Shown here piece by piece: positions 27,661 to 37,558 of a stretch of 64,000 bases of DNA (positions are counted from its first letter, which is position 1; the number at the start of each line of letters is the position of its first letter). Under the pieces are notes generated by a model, which had not been told where the DNA came from, did not search any database, and saw only the letters and a program-made list of their open reading frames with translations. The translations under genes and the position numbers were made by a program. This stretch comes from Thraustochytrium sp. TN22 (taxonomy: Eukaryota > Sar > Bigyra > Thraustochytrida > Thraustochytriidae): contig JABLUY010000024.1 in NCBI GenBank assembly GCA_013306675.1, positions 62,001 through 126,000 on the forward strand. The letters are read 5' to 3'.

Positions 27661-27871
27661 AACAAGGGAAAAGCCCCCCAAAGAGGCTGACTCAAGTCCA
27701 ACGAAGTGCTTCGGGAAACAAACATGAAGTTCTCTGAAAAAAAGAAAGAAAGAAGGAAAAAGAGAGAGAAAGAAAGAAAGAGCGTAGAAGCAAACACGAT
27801 TCATGCAACGCATTTCATCAAAATCATCATCAGTAGCTACTACATGAGCACGCACAGAGCGCCCCGGCTAT
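27470..27871. other. Convergent intergenic region
   Basis: Unusually AT-rich for this window, with an A/G-rich run at 27736-27785. It contains the second half of the duplication described at 27448-27660. No gene seen. Confidence 0.5.
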
Positions 27872-29071
27872 TCACGAGCGACGGCGACGACGCCGCGCGC
27901 GAGTCGCAGGCGCTTCCGCCTGAGGCTCCTCACGGTCCTTGTCGGCGCGCGTACGCTTGAGACGGCGCTTGGCTGCAGCAGCACCGCTGCCGCGCTTCGA
28001 GGCGCCAGAAGCACTTGCGTCATCGCCTTCGCTCTTGGCTGCAGCGGCGGCGTCCAGCGCGGCCTCAGGCGCCTTGACAAGGGCACCCGAGCTAGTCTGC
28101 ACACCGTCCGCGCCCTCGACAGAGAGCCCCTTCGGCCCAGCTGGTGCCGCCAGGGCGCCGCTGGGCGCATTCTCGGCGGCCACACGGCCCTGCGACAGGC
28201 CATGATCCGCGAGGAGGGCGAACTGCGTCCGCCAAACAGTCTGCGCAACGTCCTCAGGGAGGCCCTGAAGGAGCGCACGCTTCTCCAGCTCGTGGAATGA
28301 GTGGCGCGGCGCCCGCGCCGCGCTCTCGGTCTGCTGCTGAGGTTGAAGAGCCTCTCCGGCATCCGTTGCCTTGGAGGACCCCGCAGCCAAGGCTGATGAC
28401 GACATGACCGAAGACGAGGAGGAAGAGGACGAGGACGAGGAAGAGGACGAGGACGAAGACGAGGACGAAGACGAGGACGAGGACGAGGACGAAGAAGCCC
28501 CAGTCGCCGCCGCAGCAGCAGCAGCTGCAGCAGCAGCAGCAGCAGCTGCAGCTGCAGTAATAGTCGCGCTGCTACTTTTATGAGGACCCGCACCGCCAGC
28601 CAGATCGCTACCGGCCGGAGCATCCGATGAAGAGTGGCTCACAAGACCCTTGAGGCGCTTGGCGAGGCGTGCGACGATGGCCCCCGTGGTGGCGGTGTCC
28701 GGACGCGCTCGCTTCTTGCCCGCCAACGTGCCAGCAGCGGAGGTGCGCACCTGTTTGGTGAGGCGTCGCACGGCGTCCAGGTCGCTGAGGTTCTCCTCGG
28801 CACGCAGACGGCGCAGCTCGCGCATAACGGTGAGCGCGCGCACGGCGTCCTCCTGCGAGATGCCGTGGCGCTTCATCATCTTGCCGATTTCATTAGGGTC
28901 AGAGGGCGTCACGGCGCCGCCCAGCCGCTCCAAGAGTACAAGCACGGCGTAGTCCTTGGTCAGCCCCTGCTCACACAGCAGCTGCAGCTCCACCTGCACA
29001 GCGTCCGCGAACTCGCGCTGCGCCTCGGCCAGCGCGCGCGCCGCGCTGCCGGTCGCCGCCACGCGCGTCAT
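27872..29071 (-). CDS. Unrecognised Ser/Ala-rich, lysine/arginine-tailed protein
   Basis: 399 residues from ATG at 29071 (MTRVAATGSAARALAEAQ). The first ~100 residues form a compact charged helical region (AQREFADAVQVELQLLCEQGLTKDYAVLVLLERLGG, then MMKRHGISQEDAVRALTVMRELRRLR) and may be a small folded domain. I do not recognise its family. The KDYA-VLVLLER and GISQEDAVRAL segments resemble short UBA-like or helix-bundle repeats. It is followed by an alanine run and a serine run of about 30 residues encoded by an imperfect GAG/GAC array on the plus strand (28400-28500), and a basic Arg-rich C terminus suggesting nuclear location. A longer reading from 29167 has no support. Convergent with the STAND-WD40 gene. 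Confidence 0.6.
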   Translation of the reverse strand: MTRVAATGSAARALAEAQREFADAVQVELQLLCEQGLTKDYAVLVLLERLGGAVTPSDPNEIGKMMKRHGISQEDAVRALTVMRELRRLRAEENLSDLDAVRRLTKQVRTSAAGTLAGKKRARPDTATTGAIVARLAKRLKGLVSHSSSDAPAGSDLAGGAGPHKSSSATITAAAAAAAAAAAAAAAAATGASSSSSSSSSSSSSSSSSSSSSSSSSSSSSVMSSSALAAGSSKATDAGEALQPQQQTESAARAPRHSFHELEKRALLQGLPEDVAQTVWRTQFALLADHGLSQGRVAAENAPSGALAAPAGPKGLSVEGADGVQTSSGALVKAPEAALDAAAAAKSEGDDASASGASKRGSGAAAAKRRLKRTRADKDREEPQAEAPATRARRRRRRS

Positions 29072-30263
29072 GCTCCCGCGAGAAGACCTCCTCGTCGCAG
29101 CGTCGCGGGAGGGCCGGCCCGTGGTCCCCTGCTCCTTCCTTGCTCCTTGCGGGCAGAGCGCTCGCACGCCCGCCGCGCGCGCGCGCCAGGGGCCGCGCGC
29201 GCCTGGGCTGGTCTCCGCGCGCCCCTCGCCCGCCGCTCGCCCGCCGCCGCGCCCGCGCGCGCCCGCGCTCCGTCGGTTTTTGCGCGCCCGCGCCGCCCGC
29301 GCGGCCAGTGCCGCCGCCCACGCGCGCCTTGTGCTGTCGCCGCGCCGCCTGTATAGTACGTGCGGAACCCGACTTCGCGCGGAGGCGCCGGAGGCGCCGG
29401 AGGGCCGTCTTCGCTCTGGCTGCGGCCGCGCCGCCGCGCCGTGCTGCCTTTGCCCTGCCGAGCCGCGCCGCGCCGCGCCGAGTCGGATCGAATCGGATCG
29501 GGTCGCCCAGCCAGTAGCGGCCGCTCAAGCAGCGCGTGGGGTCAAGGTCACGGAGAAGGGTCTCGATCCGGCGCCTCTTGTTCGCCGCCGGCTCCGCCGC
29601 CGCTCCGCTGCGCTCGGCCAGACAATCCCCCTTGGGCCGCGCCGCCGCGCCGCCTGCGAGCCACGGCGCCTCCGTTCCGCGGGCAGGCCGGCCGGGCGCT
29701 CGCCCGCGCGCTCGCCCGCGCGCTCGCCCGCACGCTCTGCCCAGGCTGGGCTCGCCGTAGCTACCTACGTAAGCAGGCGCCGCGTTCCCGCCGGAGTCCC
29801 TCGCCTCGCCTCGCCCCGCCCCGCCCCGCCCGCCCGCCGACCAACGACGCCGACAGCGCCCGGCCGCCCGCGCGCCGCCCGGCCGCCCGCCCGCCCCCGC
29901 GCGCGCGCGCCGCCCGCTCGCTAGCCGTCTCGTTGCGGCTCTGCGTCGCGGCGGCGGCCTCGCGCGGCGGCCATGCCATGCCCGCCTGTTGCCCGCATCC
30001 ATCCAGGCATCCAGGCATCCATCCAGGCACGCAACAGCAGGCAGCCTCTCCTCCTCCGCGGCCGCGCAAGCTCGGGCAGCCCCGCGCCGCGCCGCGCCGC
30101 GCCGCGCTGCAGCGGGCAGCGGGCAGCGGCAGCGGAGCGCGCGAGGCGAGTCGGAGAGCGGGCGGGCTCGCGCTCGCCGGCGGCGCGGCGCAGAACGCGG
30201 CAGCGCGCGGGCGCGGGCACGGGCGGCAGCGCGCGGGCGGGAGCGCGCGGGCGCGCGGGAGGG
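29072..30263. promoter_or_regulatory. Divergent GC-rich intergenic region upstream of PIF1
   Basis: About 1.2 kb of very GC-rich sequence with CCGCC/CGCGC and GCTCGCCCGC repeats (29700-29735) and a CATCCAGG repeat at 29997-30030. Long frames exist on both strands, but they are Ala/Arg/Pro low complexity. It should contain the promoters of the unrecognised minus-strand gene and of the PIF1 helicase. Confidence 0.4.
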
Positions 30264-32201
30264 ATGGGCCGCGGCGCGGCGGAGGCGTGGGCGGCGAGCG
30301 CGGCGCAGCGCGGCGCGGTGGAGGCGGCGCGGCGCGGCCGGCACGTGCTGGTGACAGGCGGCGCGGGCTGCGGCAAGTCGGCGACGGCGCGCGCCGTGGT
30401 GGAGGCGCTGCGCGAGCTGCACGGCGCGCGCGCCGTGGCGGTGACGGCGTCGACGGGGCTAGCGGCCGCCGCGCTGCCCGGCGCCACCTCGCTGCACCAG
30501 TTCGCAGGCGTCGGCCTGGCGCGCGGCTCCAAGGAGGCGCTCGCGGTGCAGGTGCGCGGCCGCAGCGACGCGCGGCGTCGGTGGGCCGCCTGCAAGGTGC
30601 TGGTGGTGGACGAGATCTCGCAGGTCTCGGCGGAGCTCCTGGACAAGCTCGATTTCGTGGCGCGCAAGGTACGGCCTGCCAGAACCAGCGCGCGCCCCTT
30701 CGGCGGCATCCAGCTCGTGCTTGTGGGCGACTTCGCCCAGCTGCCACCCGCGGAGGGCGGCTACGCCTTTGAAGCCGCGGTCTGGCGCCAGCTCTTCTTC
30801 GACGGAGGCCGCGAGCGCGGCTGCGTCGCGCTCCTGGAGCACAGCTTCCGGGTGCTGCCCGAGGAGACGGACTTTCTGCGCTTTTTGAAGGAGCTGCGCC
30901 TCGGCGACCTCTCGCCCCGCGGCGAGGACTGGCTTGTCGAGCACTGCTCGCCGCGCCCGCACCGTCTCGCGCGGGACGAGCCGACACGGCTTTGCGCGCG
31001 CAACGCGCAAGTGGCCGCCATCAACGACCGCCGTCTCGACGCCCTTGTGGCCGACGGTGCGCTCATGCGACTCTTCCACGCCGAGGACTCGGACGCGGGC
31101 CTTGCTGACCACATCGATGCGGCAACGCGTCTCCCGCGTACCCTCCGCCTCGGCGTCGGCGCTCCCGTCATCCTCGTCGCCAACTTGGACACCAAGGCGC
31201 AGCTTGTGAATGGAACACGCGGCGTGGTCCTTGACTTTTGCAAGGACGAGGACGGTTTCTGGGCCCCGCGCGTCGAGTTCCAGCGATCTTTTGGCGACGC
31301 CCTCGTCCGCACGGTGCCGGCGATGCGGACTGCAGTCTCCCTGCATGGCAGCCCGGGCTGCCTGGAGCTTCACCGCACGCAGGTGCCGCTCCTGCCGGCC
31401 TTCGCCATGACCATCCACAAGGCCCAGGGCCTGGAACTCGACTGCGTCCATATCGACCTCGCGCATGTCTTCACAGTCGGCCAGGCGTACACGGCGCTTT
31501 CACGCACGCGCTCGGCTGCCGGCATGGAGATCGAGAACCTGGACGTCAACGCAGTCCGCGTCCACCCCAAGGTCATTCGTTTCTACCGCGACCTGCGCCA
31601 CACCGCCACGGCCTTCGAGCCGGCAAGCGACGAGGCGCCAAAGGCGCCCAAGCGGTCCGACAAGAAGGAGCAGCAAGATCAGCCCCAAAAAGAACGTCTG
31701 TCCTCGCCATCGATGACAGAGCGAAGCGATAGGCAAGCGTCTCCTCGCACGCCGCTGCGCGCGCGTCCGGAAGGCATGCGCTCTCGCGCCTCGACGCCTC
31801 CTCGTGGGGTAAGCGGCTCTCGCCGGGACCAAAATCGCGACACCAATCTTGGTGCTACAAAGCATGTAACTCTGGGAACGAAGCGTGCCTCGCCGGAGCG
31901 CGCGGGCGAAGCCGCCTCGAAGCGTCGTAAGACGCCCAGCCCTGTCGCATCGCGCACGCCGCCCAGTGCTGCGAGGTGTGCACGCCACAGGCGCGACCTG
32001 ACAGTGAAAAAGGACCTGCGCGAAGGTCCGCATGCGCCGCAGGAAGTGCCAGATGACCTGCGGCATGGGTCGCGTGACAAACTCGAAACGGTGCAGGTAA
32101 TCCCGCCGTCGCCTGATGGCGCGTACGAGAGCCGCGCGGCGCTCAAGTCCCGAATGAGCGCCTCGACGCTGCCTCTGGTGATTCCCGCGTCCCCCATGTA
32201 A
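30264..32201 (+). CDS. PIF1: PIF1-family 5'-3' DNA helicase
   Basis: 645 residues from ATG at 30264 (MGRGAAEAWAASAAQRGAVEAARRG), where helicase homology begins. Superfamily 1B motifs are in order: Walker A TGGAGCGKS (~31), motif Ia TASTGLAAAALPGATSLHQFAGVG, Walker B VVDEIS (~114), LVGDFAQLPP (~154), LLEHSFR, VNGTRGVV, AMTIHKAQGLELDCVHIDL (~386) and YTALSRTRS (~412). All key residues of the family appear present. PIF1 unwinds G-quadruplexes and acts at telomeres, replication forks or mitochondrial DNA. The tail beyond ~440 is disordered, Ser/Pro/Lys-rich. An upstream in-frame extension is composition-driven, so no targeting peptide can be claimed. Confidence 0.93.
   Translation: MGRGAAEAWAASAAQRGAVEAARRGRHVLVTGGAGCGKSATARAVVEALRELHGARAVAVTASTGLAAAALPGATSLHQFAGVGLARGSKEALAVQVRGRSDARRRWAACKVLVVDEISQVSAELLDKLDFVARKVRPARTSARPFGGIQLVLVGDFAQLPPAEGGYAFEAAVWRQLFFDGGRERGCVALLEHSFRVLPEETDFLRFLKELRLGDLSPRGEDWLVEHCSPRPHRLARDEPTRLCARNAQVAAINDRRLDALVADGALMRLFHAEDSDAGLADHIDAATRLPRTLRLGVGAPVILVANLDTKAQLVNGTRGVVLDFCKDEDGFWAPRVEFQRSFGDALVRTVPAMRTAVSLHGSPGCLELHRTQVPLLPAFAMTIHKAQGLELDCVHIDLAHVFTVGQAYTALSRTRSAAGMEIENLDVNAVRVHPKVIRFYRDLRHTATAFEPASDEAPKAPKRSDKKEQQDQPQKERLSSPSMTERSDRQASPRTPLRARPEGMRSRASTPPRGVSGSRRDQNRDTNLGATKHVTLGTKRASPERAGEAASKRRKTPSPVASRTPPSAARCARHRRDLTVKKDLREGPHAPQEVPDDLRHGSRDKLETVQVIPPSPDGAYESRAALKSRMSASTLPLVIPASPM
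31999..32007 (-). promoter_or_regulatory. TCACTGTCA motif copy (inside PIF1 coding sequence)
   Basis: One of seven copies of this 9-mer in the window, and the only one well inside a coding region, so most likely coincidental here. Confidence 0.2.
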
Positions 32202-32231
32202 TCTCAAAAGCTTGAAAGGAAGTTTGACCGG

Positions 32232-32927
32232 TCATCCTGCTGCTGTGCTCCCGGCGCTGGCTTCGGCAGGCGCCCGTGCCTGCGTCTCTGCACGGAGTGC
32301 GAGCGCGGCGTCGTCTGCGGCGACTTCAAGACCCAGGGAGGGAGCTACCAGGGTCCACCATGAAACCAGGGATGTGCTGGAGTCGACGGTGCGCAGCAAG
32401 TCCTCGGTATCGCACGCGTGCACCATGTAGGTCGTCGCGAAGGGATCGCGGGGATGCTCCACCTCGGACACCGGCAGGGGCACCGATGCAGCGGCGCTGA
32501 GACGCTCAAGCTCGCGAGGGCCGAGGCGGCGGCGCGTGCCACGGCTGTCTGCGACCGTGAAGCAAAGCACGGGCACGCCGAAGGTGCTGTGTCGCAAAAT
32601 CTCCGGAATCACCTGGAGACTCTCTTGTTCGCCCGAGGAGACCTCTTGCTTCTTGGCCGCGCTGAGGAGGCCATCCGTCGCACACTCGTCTAAGTCGGGC
32701 TCCTCTAGATCCTCTATCCTGACGCCGTCGATGTCCGCGCAGCCCTCGTCTGGCGCCTTGTTCTCCCTGGGCAGCACGACGGTGAAGCCCGCATGACGCA
32801 GCCACGGCCGGCCCTCCGCGACGAGGCCGGTCGACCAGTACCAGCCGCGCCACGCGGGCACGGCCTCACAGGCGCACCGGAAGGCTTCGCTGGCTGCCGC
32901 GAAGTCGGCCTCGGCGCGCTCGCCCAT
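32232..32927 (-). CDS. ATG10: ATG10-like E2 enzyme of autophagy conjugation
   Basis: 231 residues from ATG at 32927 (MGERAEADFAAASEAF). The Atg3/Atg10 fold signature is seen in order: WRGWYWSTG near the N terminus, FGVPVLCFTVADSRG (117-130), VSEVEHP (153-159), then YMVHACDTEDLL with Cys172, the expected catalytic cysteine equivalent to the HPC motif, and LVSWWTLVAPSLGLEV at the C terminus. ATG10 transfers ATG12 to ATG5. The usual HPC reads HAC here, with the cysteine kept. Length is in the family range (about 170-240). ATG3 is less likely because the long acidic insertion and size fit ATG10 better. Convergent with PIF1, only 30 bp between stop codons. Confidence 0.8.
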   Translation of the reverse strand: MGERAEADFAAASEAFRCACEAVPAWRGWYWSTGLVAEGRPWLRHAGFTVVLPRENKAPDEGCADIDGVRIEDLEEPDLDECATDGLLSAAKKQEVSSGEQESLQVIPEILRHSTFGVPVLCFTVADSRGTRRRLGPRELERLSAAASVPLPVSEVEHPRDPFATTYMVHACDTEDLLRTVDSSTSLVSWWTLVAPSLGLEVAADDAALALRAETQARAPAEASAGSTAAG

Positions 32928-33936
32928 GGTCTGGTCTGCCAGGTCTGGGAGTCGCCGTCGGTGCTTTCGATAGGTGATGGGCCTCCGGCGCGTGCGCGCG
33001 CCGAAGTCCGCGGTACCGTTGGTGCGAGCCTTGCCACGGACTGCCCGTGGGGGAGAGAGAGAGAGAGAGAGCGGTCCACACTGAGTCGGCGGGTCTGAGT
33101 CGAGTGATCGAGGGGATTTGGACCTCATGCTGTGATCAAGTCATCATGCTGTGGCCAACGCTGCGGATGGCCTGGGGCCAGGGCACTACTACAGCCCTGC
33201 GAGGAGCAGCAGTTGTGCGATGACGTGCCAGCCGTGCGCTCAAGCAAGTCTTCCCTGCTAGCCGGTCTGGCTGGTGAATGAGCAGCATTCCGTACAGCCT
33301 CGCGACCAGCTCTGTTCTATAAAATACTTGATAGGCCAAACAAGAGGTACATGCCACTGGCACTGTGTGAACGACGGCCGGGCCCCGGCGCCCCCCCTTA
33401 TCAAGGTGACGTTCACCATGATTCCATGTTCTGCGCGCGCTCAACGGAACTGCCTGTGCTTTTGCTCAAAGTGCGCGGCGCGGCGGCAACGCTGGCATCG
33501 GAGGCAAGAGGACGCCTTGAGCTTGTTGTGCTGCTGCGAGCATCATCGACAGCCAGGCCGAGAGCACATCGGCCGCTCGAGCGCCGCGGGTGTCGCAACA
33601 GGTGGCGGACGCAAGGCCGCCGGCGCGAGCGGTATACGCGCTCGCTGGAGATCGGGAGCCTGCAAGCGCACGGCGGCCGGCGCGAGCGCCCGTGTGTGCT
33701 TGCTGGAGATTGCGGCAAGAGCAAGAGCGCTGCGCTTCGGCCTTCTCCAGCTCGCCGAAGTGCGCCGCGCTTCGGCGAGCAAGTGCACGCACGGTCGAAC
33801 GAGCTAGAGCACGGCACAATCGGCGTCATCGTGGAGCTGGCCCTCGACCTGTGGATGCTTTTGCAGTGCGGGCAACTAAGTTAGGGTCGGCTTCTCTCCA
33901 GGTCGTGAGTCGCTAAAAGACGAGTCGCCTCGCGTG
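32928..33936. promoter_or_regulatory. Divergent intergenic region between ATG10 and the phosphodiesterase
   Basis: About 1 kb. A (GA)n run lies at 33050-33071. A partially repeated GC-rich segment (GGCCGGCGCGAGC... with CGCTGGAGAT/TGCTGGAGAT) lies at 33615-33720. Several overlapping frames are present, but none has a recognisable domain. Confidence 0.4.
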
Positions 33937-36900
33937 ATGGGCGCAACATCGTCGGTCGCGAGTGCGCGCGGCGAGCAGGCGCAGAGCCTACGCAAGCGCG
34001 CCGAGACCATTCTGGAGCAGCGCAAAGAAAAGACGAGTGAGACGAGCGAGTGCCTGCGAGAATATGTCACCCTTCACGAGCAGAGCGAGGAGGGTTTTAA
34101 GGCGCACGCAAGTCGGCTGCAGAACCTCATGGGCGAGCTGCTCAAGGCGAGCACTGCGCCAATGCCGCTCCAGTCGACGAGTCGCGTCTTCACAGAGCAT
34201 GCGAGGCGCTGGCTGGGATCCGGGTCGGTGCCCTCGCTCGTGGGCGTCTTTGTGCGCACGGACCTTGTCGAACCGGAGGCCGGGGCGCGCGGGTACGGCC
34301 TGGTGTGCGTTCAGGGTGACTCGCGCGCGTTTAGCGACATCCCGGACCTGCAGGACTTCTTTCTCACGCAGGGACGCGGGATGGCAGAAACTTGCGCCGG
34401 TTCTCATCTTATGAGCAAGAGCGTGCGACTCGAGGAGGCGGGTGACTTCAACTTGTTGGCTTTGCCCATGTTCGAGTGCGATGAGGCGGACGTGGAGCTG
34501 ATCCACGGAGCCGGCTTCAAGCCCGGCCGGCAGTCGATGGCGTCCTTGTGCGCCACGGGGTCGGCCGTCACGACGCGCCGCGGGAGTGGTCAGCAAAACA
34601 GCGTCATCAACAACAGCCTGGAGCAGGTCCTGGAGGAGCGCGATGAGGAGAGCAAGATCCTCGACGCGAACGACGCGAGCCGGTCGAGGTCGGTGACGGA
34701 GGAGGACGCGGAGGGAGGTACTGGGTCTGGACGGCCGTCACAGCACGATGCGATGGACACGGGGCGCACCGACGAGACATACGCGGGCCTGGCGAGGCTC
34801 GGCGCGGTGATCGTCTTTCTGCAGCAAGGCCATGGCCCAGACGATGCGGCGCTGTCGCTGGAGGAGACGGCCGATGCGCAAGAGTCGGAGATTCTCAACC
34901 TTTTGGCGGAAGCGAGCGGCTTTGTGAAGCAGGCACTGCAGGCGGAGGCACGCCAGGAGTACCTGCAGCGGTCGCACCGCATGCTGGCCGCCTCGATCGA
35001 CGCCTCGTACATCTTCAACAATACGGAGGACGTTTTCAATGCGCTGAACCTGTATGAGAGCTACATCCGGGATACAGTTGGCGCGGAGCGCTGCGCGGTG
35101 ATGCTCGTAGACGACTCCAAGCAGCAGCTTTGGAGGAAAGTAAGCGACAGCGGGATCGTGCGCACACCGATTGTGGACGCGTCCGTGGTGAGCGCAGTGA
35201 TGGCCACCGGCATGAACATCTCGGTTGGCGACAAGGCGGACTTCACCGAGGCAGACCAGGAGCTCTGGAAGGTCGTCAAGGGCAAGAAACCCGGCGGTGA
35301 GCTGCAATCGATGATGTGCGCGGCGCTGGGATCCGACGTGGAGACCTTCGGCGTCGTGGTGGTCTTCAACAAGACGCAGCGCGAGCAAGTGGCGTGGCCG
35401 CAGGCGGCTGCCAAGGGCAAACAGCTGCGGTCCTTTAGCTCGCGCGGGCTTCTGGCCAAGCTGGAGCTCTCGCAGACGATTGACACCTCGTATCGCAGGT
35501 CGCCCATTCAGATCTCGGTGCACCAGGGCCCGATCTTCACGGACGCGGACGAGGCGCTCGTTGGGGCGACCACCGAGGATCTGACGGGGCTCATTAGCTT
35601 CAAGTATCTGGACCTGACATACGTGATGCAGGCGTCGTCGGAGGAGGACGGCACGGGCGCGAATGAGCACCTGCAGTCGCTTCTGTCCATGTACGATCCG
35701 ATGAAGCGCAAGGTGAATTCGCGCAGCGGCATCGGCAGCTCGAGCTCAGCCTCGCTGCGGCCAGAGGGCGGCACGTCTGGCGCGTCCCACTTGGTGACGC
35801 AGCCGAGCATCAGTGAGTCGATCTCAGCCTCGGAAGACGGGATTCCGTCCTACAGTATTGGTGTGGAAATGGCCAAGTATAACCTGGAAAGCTGGGACCT
35901 GGACGTGCTGGCGATGCCGGAGGAAGCCATGGTGGGGGGCAGCATGGCGATTTTGGAAAAGTACAAGCTCGCGAAGCGCTTCGAGATCCCGCCGTCGACC
36001 ATGCATCTCTTTGTGGAGGAGGTGCGCCGCAACTACCTGCCAAACCCGTACCACAACTTCGCGCACGCCTTTAGCGTGATGCACTGGTCGTCCATGATGC
36101 TGCGGAGCGGCATGGCGGAGCTGCTGAAGCTGGACGACGTCCTGGCGCTGCTCATTGCTGCACTCTGCCACGACGTTGGCCATCCGGGCACGAACAACGA
36201 TTTCCAGGTAGCGAGCGGGTCGAGCCTGGCGGTCGTTTACAACGACATCTCGGTCCTGGAGAACTTCCACGCCAGCACAACGTTTCAGATCTTGCAAAAG
36301 GACGGCTGCGATATCTTCGCGCGCATGGAGCGGCAGAAGCGGATGCGCGTGCGCGAGACGATCGTCAAAGCAATCCTGTCGACGGATATGTCGAAGCACT
36401 TCAAGTTGGTTGCCGAGCTCAAGGCAAGGTTTCAGAACGCGATGCAGGAGCATGTCAGCGCCAACGTGACAGTCGAGGCCTCGATGCTGACGCGCGAAGC
36501 TGCGCCCACGAGCGGCGCAGCGGCGCAGGGGGGCTCGTCCAGCCGCCGCAAGAGTATGTTGCCCACCCGAAGGGGTACCTTCTCCTTTGGCGCCAGCACC
36601 GCCGCCGGCAAGGGCCGCGCGAAGCCGCAGGGTCGTATGGCCCGCGGCGACTCGAGCTCGGGAGCCATTGGCACCGTCGCGGACCCGCTCATGCCCCAGG
36701 TGGGTGAAGACGAGATTCTCGCCGCTGCGAGCGGCGACATGGCGCTTGCGCTCGGAACACTTGCGGCGAGCGAAGTCTTCAACCGTGAAAAGCGCGAGGA
36801 CCGCCAGCTGCTTGTGGAGACGGCCATCCACGCAGCTGACTTATCGAACCCTGTGCTCAAGTTTGACCTCTACCGTGGCTGGACTGACCTCGTCGTCCAG

Positions 36901-37242
36901 GAGTTCTACAACCAGAGTCAGCAGGAGGAAGCACTCGGGCTACCGACGCAGCCGCACATGAGCAACCCTCCGGAGGACATGCACGCGCAGGCCAAGCTGC
37001 AGGTCAGCTTTATCGACTTCGTCGTCAGCCCGCTCTGGGCGGTCGTGCAGGACATCTTCCCTGGCCTCGCCTCGCGGTACGTCTGCCTGGAGAAGAACAG
37101 GGCGACCTGGAAGGACATTCTGGACGAGGAGGCGGCCAAGAGCGCCGCTGAAACAGACGGCGACAACCGCAAGGCCGCGGTGGTCGGCGGCTCCGTCGAT
37201 GCGGAGGAGAAGCAAGATGAGACCAAGGAGACGGAGACATGA
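33937..37242 (+). CDS. Class I 3',5'-cyclic nucleotide phosphodiesterase with N-terminal GAF-like region
   Basis: 1101 residues; the codon before ATG 33937 is GTG. The protein starts MGATSSVAS, a good N-myristoylation signal (Gly2, Ser6), suggesting membrane attachment. Residues ~345-500 resemble a GAF domain (VFNALNLYESYIRDTVGAERCAVMLVDD... FGVVVVFNK), with another divergent sensor-like segment before it. The catalytic HD domain begins ~640: YHNFAHAF (~704), CHDVGHPGTNN (~744), then HAADLSNP (~965) and QEFYNQSQQEEALG, which provide the metal-binding His/Asp set and the conserved Glu. About 110 low-complexity residues (Ser/Arg/Gly, ~840-930) are inserted inside the catalytic domain. The enzyme hydrolyses cAMP and/or cGMP; the sequence does not decide which. 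Confidence 0.92.
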   Translation: MGATSSVASARGEQAQSLRKRAETILEQRKEKTSETSECLREYVTLHEQSEEGFKAHASRLQNLMGELLKASTAPMPLQSTSRVFTEHARRWLGSGSVPSLVGVFVRTDLVEPEAGARGYGLVCVQGDSRAFSDIPDLQDFFLTQGRGMAETCAGSHLMSKSVRLEEAGDFNLLALPMFECDEADVELIHGAGFKPGRQSMASLCATGSAVTTRRGSGQQNSVINNSLEQVLEERDEESKILDANDASRSRSVTEEDAEGGTGSGRPSQHDAMDTGRTDETYAGLARLGAVIVFLQQGHGPDDAALSLEETADAQESEILNLLAEASGFVKQALQAEARQEYLQRSHRMLAASIDASYIFNNTEDVFNALNLYESYIRDTVGAERCAVMLVDDSKQQLWRKVSDSGIVRTPIVDASVVSAVMATGMNISVGDKADFTEADQELWKVVKGKKPGGELQSMMCAALGSDVETFGVVVVFNKTQREQVAWPQAAAKGKQLRSFSSRGLLAKLELSQTIDTSYRRSPIQISVHQGPIFTDADEALVGATTEDLTGLISFKYLDLTYVMQASSEEDGTGANEHLQSLLSMYDPMKRKVNSRSGIGSSSSASLRPEGGTSGASHLVTQPSISESISASEDGIPSYSIGVEMAKYNLESWDLDVLAMPEEAMVGGSMAILEKYKLAKRFEIPPSTMHLFVEEVRRNYLPNPYHNFAHAFSVMHWSSMMLRSGMAELLKLDDVLALLIAALCHDVGHPGTNNDFQVASGSSLAVVYNDISVLENFHASTTFQILQKDGCDIFARMERQKRMRVRETIVKAILSTDMSKHFKLVAELKARFQNAMQEHVSANVTVEASMLTREAAPTSGAAAQGGSSSRRKSMLPTRRGTFSFGASTAAGKGRAKPQGRMARGDSSSGAIGTVADPLMPQVGEDEILAAASGDMALALGTLAASEVFNREKREDRQLLVETAIHAADLSNPVLKFDLYRGWTDLVVQEFYNQSQQEEALGLPTQPHMSNPPEDMHAQAKLQVSFIDFVVSPLWAVVQDIFPGLASRYVCLEKNRATWKDILDEEAAKSAAETDGDNRKAAVVGGSVDAEEKQDETKETET

Positions 37243-37558
37243 CGACGCGAAAAGACGATGTAGCCTAATTCTAATCCACAGTCTTCGTCTGCCATGGCTG
37301 CACAAAATGCGCGCGAGAGAGAACGAGAAAAGGCGCCAAAGAGCAAAGATGATTCAGTTCACACAGAAAACAAGGGGTTGTGACAGCAAAAGTGGAGATT
37401 GGAGTAGCGAGCAGGCAGGCAGGCAGGCAGGCAGGCAGGCCAGGCAGGGGGGGGGGGGCGAAGCGAGCGAGCGAGGCCACGGCAAGAGTCGCCAGAGGGG
37501 TGTCTCTTTTCGCGTACGGCCAACCTTGCTCTCGTCGCCCAAAAAAGCCAATCGGTCT
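37243..37558. repeat. Convergent intergenic region with (GGCA)n and poly-G
   Basis: Lies between the phosphodiesterase and lectin stop codons. A GCAG/GGCA tetranucleotide run at about 37410-37447 is followed by a run of about 12 G and then GCGA repeats to ~37475. The poly-G tract could hinder transcription past the convergent 3' ends. Confidence 0.8.

Noticed and set aside
28971-30422. 483-codon minus-strand frame in the PIF1 upstream region
   Set aside because: Almost wholly Arg/Ala/Gly/Pro from GC-rich DNA and overlapping the PIF1 start.
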